64,000 bases of DNA, from positions 186,001-250,000 of the forward strand of contig JAFUGG010000013.1 in NCBI GenBank assembly GCA_017469525.1, written 5' to 3'. This document shows positions 15,067 to 20,806 of this stretch, one piece after another. Below the pieces are notes generated by a model, which was given only the letters and a program-made list of their open reading frames with translations, did not search any database and was not told where the DNA came from. The stretch comes from Bacteroidaceae bacterium. Its GTDB lineage: Bacteria > Bacteroidota > Bacteroidia > Bacteroidales > Bacteroidaceae. Numbering within the stretch: position 1 is the stretch's first letter; the number at the start of each line of letters is the position of its first letter. Both the position numbers and the translations under genes were made by a program.

Positions 15067-16395
15067 TTATTCCGTGACCAATTCGCTCTGTATCTGCTCC
15101 AAAGACTTGTTCTTCGTCTCGGGCAACTTCCATGCAAACACGATGCTCAGGGCACTCATCACGGCGAAGATGCCGAAGATGAGCGCGCCTCCGGAGCTTC
15201 CCGTACCGAGGAAGACGGGGAAGGTCCACGTCAGCAGAGCCGACCAGAACCAATGCGTCATGCTGCCCAGCACTTGTCCCTTACCGCGAACGCTGTTGGG
15301 AAAGACCTCCGCGATGACCACCCAGATGCAAGCTCCAAGGGAGACGGCGAAGAAGGCTATGAAGACCATGACGCAGACGAGCAGGAGGTAGCCCGAAGTC
15401 AGCTCGCCGTAGAAGCCGTAGCTGGCTGTCCCGAGAGCCAACGTCATGCCCAGCGAACCCACATAAAGCAGTTTCTTGCGGCCCACCTTGTCAATCAAAA
15501 CCATGCCTATCATGGTGAATGTGAGGTTGGTAAGACCGATGATGACGCTCTGCACCAACGACGCTCCGCGTGCCACGCCGCTCATCTCGAAGATGCGGGG
15601 CGCATAGTAAAGGATGGCGTTGATGCCGGCAAGCTGGTTGAAGGTGGCGATGAGGAACGCTATCAGAATGGGCTTCCAGTATTTTCTCTGGAAGAGGGCT
15701 TCACTTTCACCCTTGTCTTCGGCCAGAGAGGCACGAATCTCGGCCACCTGCCCCTCAAGGTTCGTGTCGTCCACGCTCGCCAGGACCTTCCTCGCCTCTT
15801 GCTCCCTACCCTGCCCCATCAGCCAGCGAGGGCTCTCGGGAATGGTGAAAAGCAGCACGGCAAAGAGCAAGGCGGGAATGGATTCCACGCCGAGCATCCA
15901 TCGCCAGTCGTTGTCGATGCCGTCGATGAGGAGGTTGCTGACGTAGGCCAGCACGATGCCAAGCACGATGTTGAACTGGAAGAAGGCCACAAACCTGCCT
16001 CGCCATGTGGAAGGCGAAATTTCGGCGATGTAGAGGGGACCTGCCACGCTCGACGCTCCGACAGCCAGTCCGCCAAGGAATCGCGAGAAGATGAAGAGCC
16101 ACCAGGCATCGTCGGGAGCCAGCGCGCTGCCGATAGCCGACAGCAGATACATGAGGGCAATCACGATGAGACACTTCTGCCGACCGTACTTCTCGACGGG
16201 GCTTGTGCTGAACAACGCGCCGATGATGGTGCCGATGAGTGCCGACGACATGGTGAACCCGTGCAGAAAGTCGCTCAGACCATAGACTTGCTGGATGTCT
16301 TTCTCAGCTCCGGAAATCACTGCCGTGTCGAATCCGAAGAGCAGACCACCAAGTGAGGCTACGAAAGCCACAAAGAACATAAACTTCTTCATCAT
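15067..16395 (-). CDS. MFS sugar/H+ symporter (sugar porter family)
   Basis: 442 residues with about 12 hydrophobic segments. Sugar-porter signatures include 'SLGGLLFGFDTAVISGAEKD' at the N-terminus, 'SRFLGGLAVGASSVAGPLY' after TM4, 'ESPRWLMGQGR' at the start of the central loop and 'NQLAGINAILYYAPRIF' in TM7. Relatives are XylE, AraE and GalP, which import pentoses or hexoses with protons across the inner membrane. It starts 2 bp after the glycyl radical enzyme, so the two are surely co-transcribed, and the transported sugar is probably the feedstock for that enzyme's pathway. Arabinose is the obvious guess from the GH127/GH51 genes. Without a SusCD pair, outer-membrane uptake must be passive or encoded elsewhere. 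Confidence 0.93.
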   Translation of the reverse strand: MMKKFMFFVAFVASLGGLLFGFDTAVISGAEKDIQQVYGLSDFLHGFTMSSALIGTIIGALFSTSPVEKYGRQKCLIVIALMYLLSAIGSALAPDDAWWLFIFSRFLGGLAVGASSVAGPLYIAEISPSTWRGRFVAFFQFNIVLGIVLAYVSNLLIDGIDNDWRWMLGVESIPALLFAVLLFTIPESPRWLMGQGREQEARKVLASVDDTNLEGQVAEIRASLAEDKGESEALFQRKYWKPILIAFLIATFNQLAGINAILYYAPRIFEMSGVARGASLVQSVIIGLTNLTFTMIGMVLIDKVGRKKLLYVGSLGMTLALGTASYGFYGELTSGYLLLVCVMVFIAFFAVSLGACIWVVIAEVFPNSVRGKGQVLGSMTHWFWSALLTWTFPVFLGTGSSGGALIFGIFAVMSALSIVFAWKLPETKNKSLEQIQSELVTE

Positions 16396-16397
16396 GT

Positions 16398-18467
16398 TTA
16401 CTTAAATCTTATTCTGTTGATTACATGGTCTTGATAACATTCGTCCAGCTCGACGAAATAGCCGCTCCAGCCCCAGACACGCACGATGAGGTTGCGATAC
16501 TTCTCGGGATGTTTCTTCGCGTCCAACAGCTTCTCGAGGCTAATGGTGTTGAGCTGCAGCTGATGTCCGCCAAGGACGATGAAGGTGCGGACAAGCTGGC
16601 CGAGCTTCACGACTGCCTCTTCGTTACGGAAGATGCTTTGGTCGAACTCCAAGGTCAACGGGCCGCCGTTTATCACACGCTCCAGGTTCGGCTTGGCAAA
16701 CGATTTGATGACGGACAAGGGACCTTTCTCGCGGATGAACAACGAAGGCGAATAGTTGGCCGGAATCATTTCGCTGCTCTTGCGGCCATCGGGCGTGGCA
16801 CCCAGTTCGGTGGCGTGCCAGATGTAGTACATCGCGGTTCCCGTGCCGGCACGGTATATGCCGCCGCGCTCGTTCACACGTCCCTCCAGGCTCTCCGCAA
16901 AGACATCGAGCAGGCGAACGGCTATGTCATCGACCCAATCGATGTCCTGTCCGAACTTGTCCGTCTCTTTGCGCAGAAGCTCGTCCAACGTCTCGTGACC
17001 CTTGAAATTGTTCCGGGTGGCATCAATCATCTCGTCGGCCGTGACGGTTCTGTCTTCATAGTAGTGCTTCTTCAAGGCAGCCAACGAATCGACCGCCGTG
17101 GCGACGCCAGTCCCGTGGAAGCCGAAGTTGTTGTACTTCCCACCGAGCGAAGCATCCCTCGCCCTTTCGATGCAGCCGTCCATCATGAGCGACATCATCG
17201 GAGCAGGCACGATGTAGAGGTCGTGCTCCTTGGCGCAAATGGCATCGACGCGCTTTGTTATCTCGCTGGCGACGAGGTGGAAAAGGTCTTCGAAAGTGTC
17301 GGCCTTGCCAAGCCTGCTTGTCGCTTCCTTCACGCACTCAGCCAGCGGAACGGCATCGATGTTGGGAATGTCGACAGCCGTGCCTGGTATGATGAACTCC
17401 CAGCACGCCGCCACGACGTAGTTATAAGCGTCCTCGGGGCTGTAGCCAAGGCGAAGGAGGCCAGGAATGACCACGTCGTCGTTGCTGTATTGCGGGAAGC
17501 CGAGGCCAATCTTCGTGAGTTGGGAGCCGAGGGTGTATATCTCTTCGGGCGTCTCGGCATCGACGCGGATGTTTATCTTCGGGTCGATAAGCTCGAGTTC
17601 GTAGCTCGATTCGAGGCACATCTTTGAGACTTCGTTCCAGAGATACTCGCCTTTCTGACTTCTTCCTGCCAGCACGATGCTCTGTCCGTTGTCGCCCTGC
17701 TGCATTCCCGGATAGAGGTCGCTGTCCTTGTTGCACATCAGGAAGAACTCTTCGATGAGTTCCTTCGCCTCTTCTCGCGTGAGCCGACCGCTCTCTATAT
17801 CGCGTACATAATATATATATATGTATTGGTCGAAACGTCCGAGCGTGTTGTGATAGTGACCGGCCTCCCATAGGCAGAAGTGCATGACGCGGAGCAGTTG
17901 GAGAGCCTGCCGTAAGGTCTGGGGCGCGTCGCTCGTGATGGCTCGGAATGTCTCTGCAAGCTTAGTGTCACCCTCTGCGTCGGCTTTCTCGGCATAGCGT
18001 AGGATGAAACCTTGTATCGTGTTGAGGCAGACGACTTCACTCTCGAGGAACTCCTTCTGCCCGGCTGTCAGTTCGGCGTCCGTCTGTCGTTCCTTTACCT
18101 CGCGAAGCATCTGTCCCAGACCTTTCCGAAGCATCATTTCGTAGTTCGGCGAGATGTTGCAGAGGTCGCCTTTCTCGTGGAGATAGTGGTTGGAACTGAT
18201 TTCGTCCCACTCTTCCTTAGTGTAAATGCTGGGAATATCCTTGATGGTTCGCGTGACGGCGATGCGCTCTTCGGGTAGCAGGACAGGCGTTTCTGCCTCA
18301 AGCATCCTTTCCAGTCGGATGGCGGCACGCATCTGGTAGCTCATCCCTGCTGCCTTCATCTCCTCTGCCATACCAGCCAAACCGGCTTCTCCTGCCGTCC
18401 GACGAAGTGCATGATGCTGCTTCGTGAAGATGTATTCCCTTAGTCGTTTGATTCTTTCGCTTATCAT
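16398..18467 (-). CDS. Glycyl radical enzyme, eliminase/dehydratase type, substrate unknown
   Basis: 689 residues, shorter than pyruvate formate-lyase (~760) or diol dehydratase (~790). The C-terminal glycyl loop is 'IVRVWGWSGYFVEL', with radical Gly666. The active-site loop is 'VVAACWEFIIPG': one Cys (355) and a Glu two residues later (357). That pattern is the Cys-x-Glu pair of dehydratases and C-N/C-S lyases, not the Cys-Cys pair of PFL. The usual GCVEP is changed to ACWEF, so the substrate cannot be transferred from known members. 'NTLGRFDQYIY' and 'GDNGQSIVLAG' are family motifs. It is first in an operon with a sugar symporter, with its regulator divergent and its activase nearby. The reaction probably uses a sugar or sugar-derived diol under anaerobic conditions (inference). 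Confidence 0.9.
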   Translation of the reverse strand: MISERIKRLREYIFTKQHHALRRTAGEAGLAGMAEEMKAAGMSYQMRAAIRLERMLEAETPVLLPEERIAVTRTIKDIPSIYTKEEWDEISSNHYLHEKGDLCNISPNYEMMLRKGLGQMLREVKERQTDAELTAGQKEFLESEVVCLNTIQGFILRYAEKADAEGDTKLAETFRAITSDAPQTLRQALQLLRVMHFCLWEAGHYHNTLGRFDQYIYIYYVRDIESGRLTREEAKELIEEFFLMCNKDSDLYPGMQQGDNGQSIVLAGRSQKGEYLWNEVSKMCLESSYELELIDPKINIRVDAETPEEIYTLGSQLTKIGLGFPQYSNDDVVIPGLLRLGYSPEDAYNYVVAACWEFIIPGTAVDIPNIDAVPLAECVKEATSRLGKADTFEDLFHLVASEITKRVDAICAKEHDLYIVPAPMMSLMMDGCIERARDASLGGKYNNFGFHGTGVATAVDSLAALKKHYYEDRTVTADEMIDATRNNFKGHETLDELLRKETDKFGQDIDWVDDIAVRLLDVFAESLEGRVNERGGIYRAGTGTAMYYIWHATELGATPDGRKSSEMIPANYSPSLFIREKGPLSVIKSFAKPNLERVINGGPLTLEFDQSIFRNEEAVVKLGQLVRTFIVLGGHQLQLNTISLEKLLDAKKHPEKYRNLIVRVWGWSGYFVELDECYQDHVINRIRFK

Positions 18468-18506
18468 TTCATTTATTATTTAATTGCTCACAGGCTCTTT
18501 CCGCTG

Positions 18507-18514
18507 CAAATATA
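18507..18514 (-). promoter_or_regulatory. -7 box TATATTTG of the glycyl radical enzyme operon
   Basis: The plus strand reads CAAATATA. Predicted start near 18502, leader ~35 nt. The operator-like repeat at 18526-18545 covers the expected -33 region. Confidence 0.75.
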
Positions 18515-18525
18515 CGATTATTTAT

Positions 18526-18545
18526 CCGTACCAGTTCGTACCAGT
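18526..18545 (-). promoter_or_regulatory. Operator-like direct repeat O1
   Basis: Read on the minus strand it is ACTGGTACGAACTGGTACGG: two copies of a 10-bp unit, i.e. about one helical turn apart. It lies 11 bp upstream of the -7 box of the GRE operon, overlapping the -33 position, which suits a repressor. A 16/20 match is at 20688-20707. The adjacent GntR/LacI-type regulator is the natural candidate to bind it. Confidence 0.65.
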
Positions 18546-18676
18546 GGCATAAATCTTTCTATGTTATTAAACATATCAAGCCTAATCTTCTACTTTCTAA
18601 TCGATTAACGTTTAACTTTTCAGAGACAGCAGCAAATTATTCTCTTTTCAATTTTCCCTTTTCCCTCAAAAAGTCG

Positions 18677-18684
18677 TACCTTTG
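18677..18684 (+). promoter_or_regulatory. -7 box TACCTTTG of the regulator gene
   Basis: Consensus TAnnTTTG; predicted leader of about 18 nt before ATG 18707. Confidence 0.7.
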
Positions 18685-18706
18685 CAGCCGCAAAACCTAA
18701 AAAGGT

Positions 18707-19684
18707 ATGCTAAACAATGACTCAAAGTATAAACTGATAGTCCGATTCGTCGAGGAAGGCGTCACGGCTGGCAGGTTGCAGAAGGGCGACTGGATTCCTT
18801 CCATCAACGAGTTCAGACATATGTTCAACCTCTCGCGCGACACGGTCTTTGCCGGCATCACGGAACTCAAGTCGCGGGGCATCATCGCTTCCCGACAGGG
18901 CAAGGGCTACTACGTGGTGAGCACGAACTTCCAGTCGGAGCACAACATCTTTCTGCTCTTCAACGAGTTGAACGAGTTCAAGGAAGACCTTTACAATGCG
19001 TTCATGGAAAGTATCGCCGACAGTAATTCGGTCAACCTGCAGTTCCACAACTACAATCGGGAGGTGTTCGACAAGTTGCTTTCCGAAGCCAAAGGCAAGT
19101 ACACCACCTACATCGTCATGACGGGAAAGTTCCTCGGGACTGAGGATTTGCTCGACTCGCTGGGCGGGCGCGTCTTCCTGCTCGACCATTTCGACGAGGA
19201 ACTTCGGGGCAAGTATTCTGCTGTTGCACAAGACTTTGAGACAGACACCTACGATGCTCTGACCTCTGGCATCAAGCATCTTGCGAAGTACAATCGCTTC
19301 ATCATGGTGCAGAACGAAGCAAAGGAACCCTACGAGCGATTTGGCGGGCTGAAGCGTTTCTGCGGGGAGCAAGGCTTCGAGTGCAAGTACCTGAACAGCA
19401 TAGAGAACCGCAGGATTCAAAAAGGGGACGTTTTCATCCTCGTGAACGACCGCGACCTTGTTACCATCATCAAGCAGGCATCACGTCAAGGCTTTGTGCC
19501 CGGCAGGGAATTCGGCATCATTTCCTACAACGAGACGCCGCTCAAAGAAGTGCTTTTGGGCGGCATCACAACCCTCTCCACCGATTTTCGCCAGATGGGA
19601 CGCACCTTGGCTTCGCTCCTCGAAAAGCCTGGCATCGAGCAGGTTCGCAATCCCTGGTGCCTCAACATCCGTTCCTCTATCTGA
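18707..19684 (+). CDS. GntR-type transcription regulator with LacI/PBP-like effector domain
   Basis: 325 residues. Residues 1-75 form a GntR winged helix ('GDWIPSINEFRHMFNLSRDT' followed by 'LKSRGIIASRQGKGYYV'). Residues ~80-325 have the layout of a periplasmic-binding-protein-like sugar sensor as in B. subtilis AraR and Bacteroides FucR ('DVFILVNDRDLVTIIKQA', 'GIISYNETPLKEVLLGGITT'). It is divergent from the GRE-symporter operon across a 239-bp gap containing operator O1. By analogy it senses a sugar or sugar phosphate and controls the GRE, symporter, activase and second GH127; the operator pair supports this but binding is inferred. A convergent activase gene follows after 219 bp. Confidence 0.88.
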   Translation: MLNNDSKYKLIVRFVEEGVTAGRLQKGDWIPSINEFRHMFNLSRDTVFAGITELKSRGIIASRQGKGYYVVSTNFQSEHNIFLLFNELNEFKEDLYNAFMESIADSNSVNLQFHNYNREVFDKLLSEAKGKYTTYIVMTGKFLGTEDLLDSLGGRVFLLDHFDEELRGKYSAVAQDFETDTYDALTSGIKHLAKYNRFIMVQNEAKEPYERFGGLKRFCGEQGFECKYLNSIENRRIQKGDVFILVNDRDLVTIIKQASRQGFVPGREFGIISYNETPLKEVLLGGITTLSTDFRQMGRTLASLLEKPGIEQVRNPWCLNIRSSI

Positions 19685-19690
19685 AATTGG

Positions 19691-19712
19691 GAGCGCGGAC
19701 GTCCCCGTCCGC
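19691..19712. repeat. REP-like 22-bp palindrome, copy 2
   Basis: GC-rich palindrome with arms GCGGACG and CGTCCGC around TCCC, just after the regulator stop. It is related to the copy at 6349-6370. Confidence 0.85.
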
Positions 19713-19723
19713 CCAAGCCAAAG

Positions 19724-19750
19724 ATTCGTGTAATCCGTGCAATTCGTGGT
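19724..19750. repeat. 3 x 9-bp repeat (ATTCGTGTA type)
   Basis: Three 9-bp units follow the REP-like palindrome directly. The same unit recurs at 30392-30427. Confidence 0.85.
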
Positions 19751-19794
19751 AAGAAATAATGCAGGTAGTTCTTTTGAAGAGTTAGTCGGCAGTT

Positions 19795-19882
19795 TGTCTC
19801 ACTTATGAGACAAGATTTTCTCATGTATGAGACAAGAATTTCTCACGTGTGAGACAAAGTTTTCTCATACGTGAGAAAAACC
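19795..19882. repeat. 22-bp tandem array B (about 4 units)
   Basis: In one phasing units start at 19804, 19826, 19848 and 19870 (partial), preceded by a partial unit from 19795. Each spacing of 22 bp contains the hairpin TCTCA-nnnn-TGAGA. The loop bases vary (cttA, tgta, cgtg, tacg) while the arms are constant. The array sits between two convergent genes, so it could also end transcripts. Confidence 0.93.
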
Positions 19883-19903
19883 GCAGAGGTTAGGGAGAGT
19901 TTA

Positions 19904-20659
19904 CTACAACACCAGCACTTTCACTCCAGCCTCCTCAAGTATATCGGTGTGCAGGCGTGGCTCGGCATCGGTGTTGAAGCTTGGTTTGTATTCCATCCCC
20001 ACCATGCTGTACTTGGCGCCCGCCATCTTGTTGTATCGCAACAACTCGACCCTTTGGAGATGCTGTGCGTCTCTCGCGAGATTGAGGATGCCAAGGAAGT
20101 TCTCCTTCGTGTCGTTGGCGCCGGGAATGAGCGGTATGCGCAGGACGAAATCCTTGCCACTCTCCTTCAAAATAGAAAGGTTTCGGAGGATGGGACGATT
20201 GCTGACGCGCGTGTACCTCTTGTGAAGTTTATCGTCCGTCTGCTTGCAGTCGAAGAGCACAAAGTCAAGGTTATCAAGGACTTTCCCAAACACCTCTTCG
20301 CTTGCATAGCCGCTCGTCTCAATGGCACAATGTATATGCGGACGGATCTCGCAAAGCACTTCCAGGAGGAAGTCAGCCTGCATCAAGGGCTCGCCGCCTG
20401 TGAAAGTCACGCCGCCCTTGTTCAACTTGAAGATTTTCTCGTTGCGCAACAGTTGTTTTGCCAGTTCGCTCGAATCGATTTCCTTGCCGCTCATGACCGT
20501 CTCGTCTCTCTTCTTCATCAGTTGCGGATTCGGACTTAGTCCCTCAGGGTTGTGACACCACTCGCATCTCAACGGACAACCTTTCATAAAGACCGTTGTC
20601 CTGATGCCCGGGCCATCGTTGATGGCAAACTCCTCTATGCTGAATATCGTCCCTTTCAT
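19904..20659 (-). CDS. Radical-SAM activating enzyme for the glycyl radical enzyme
   Basis: 251 residues. The radical-SAM motif CxxxCxxC is Cys28, Cys32, Cys35 in 'GCPLRCEWCHNPEG'. 'FTGGEPLMQADF' is the SAM-binding GGE segment. 'MKGTIFSIEEFAINDGPGIR' is the standard N-terminus of PflA-like activases and fixes the start. The enzyme makes the glycyl radical on Gly666 of the GRE. After the radical-SAM cysteines there is no cysteine-rich ferredoxin insert, which activases of most eliminase-type GREs carry; here it is replaced by a short linker as in PflA. It is not next to the GRE but separated by the regulator, and shares the operator-like site O2. The -7 box predicts a leaderless transcript. 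Confidence 0.93.
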   Translation of the reverse strand: MKGTIFSIEEFAINDGPGIRTTVFMKGCPLRCEWCHNPEGLSPNPQLMKKRDETVMSGKEIDSSELAKQLLRNEKIFKLNKGGVTFTGGEPLMQADFLLEVLCEIRPHIHCAIETSGYASEEVFGKVLDNLDFVLFDCKQTDDKLHKRYTRVSNRPILRNLSILKESGKDFVLRIPLIPGANDTKENFLGILNLARDAQHLQRVELLRYNKMAGAKYSMVGMEYKPSFNTDAEPRLHTDILEEAGVKVLVL

Positions 20660-20663
20660 GCTG

Positions 20664-20671
20664 CAAAGATA
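20664..20671 (-). promoter_or_regulatory. -7 box TATCTTTG of the activase gene
   Basis: The plus strand reads CAAAGATA, only 4 bp upstream of the ATG (20657-20659). The predicted start of transcription is at or beside the A of the ATG. Confidence 0.65.
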
Positions 20672-20687
20672 AGAGTTTTTACACTAA

Positions 20688-20707
20688 ACTGGTATGTTCT
20701 GGTACGA
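20688..20707 (+). promoter_or_regulatory. Operator-like direct repeat O2
   Basis: Reads ACTGGTATGTTCTGGTACGA, 16/20 identical to O1. It lies in the 147-bp divergent gap between the activase and the second GH127, about 17 bp upstream of the activase -7 box and about 60 bp upstream of the GH127 -7 box, so one site could control both. Confidence 0.6.
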
Positions 20708-20767
20708 ATATATCGTCATTTAGTTATTTTTGTGTCCTTTTTTCATCCAGGCTGGGAAAGTTTTTTA

Positions 20768-20775
20768 TAACTTTG
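20768..20775 (+). promoter_or_regulatory. -7 box TAACTTTG of the second GH127 gene
   Basis: Consensus TAnnTTTG; predicted leader of about 27 nt. Confidence 0.7.
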
Positions 20776-20806
20776 CCATGCAGAAACAACAAACAGACAC
20801 AAAACC

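Noticed and set aside
16398-18467. Trans-4-hydroxyproline dehydratase (HypD) as identity of the GRE
   Set aside because: Tempting because GH127 acts on Hyp-linked arabinosides, but the protein is ~100 residues shorter, the active-site loop differs and no proC-like gene follows. Kept only as a remote option.
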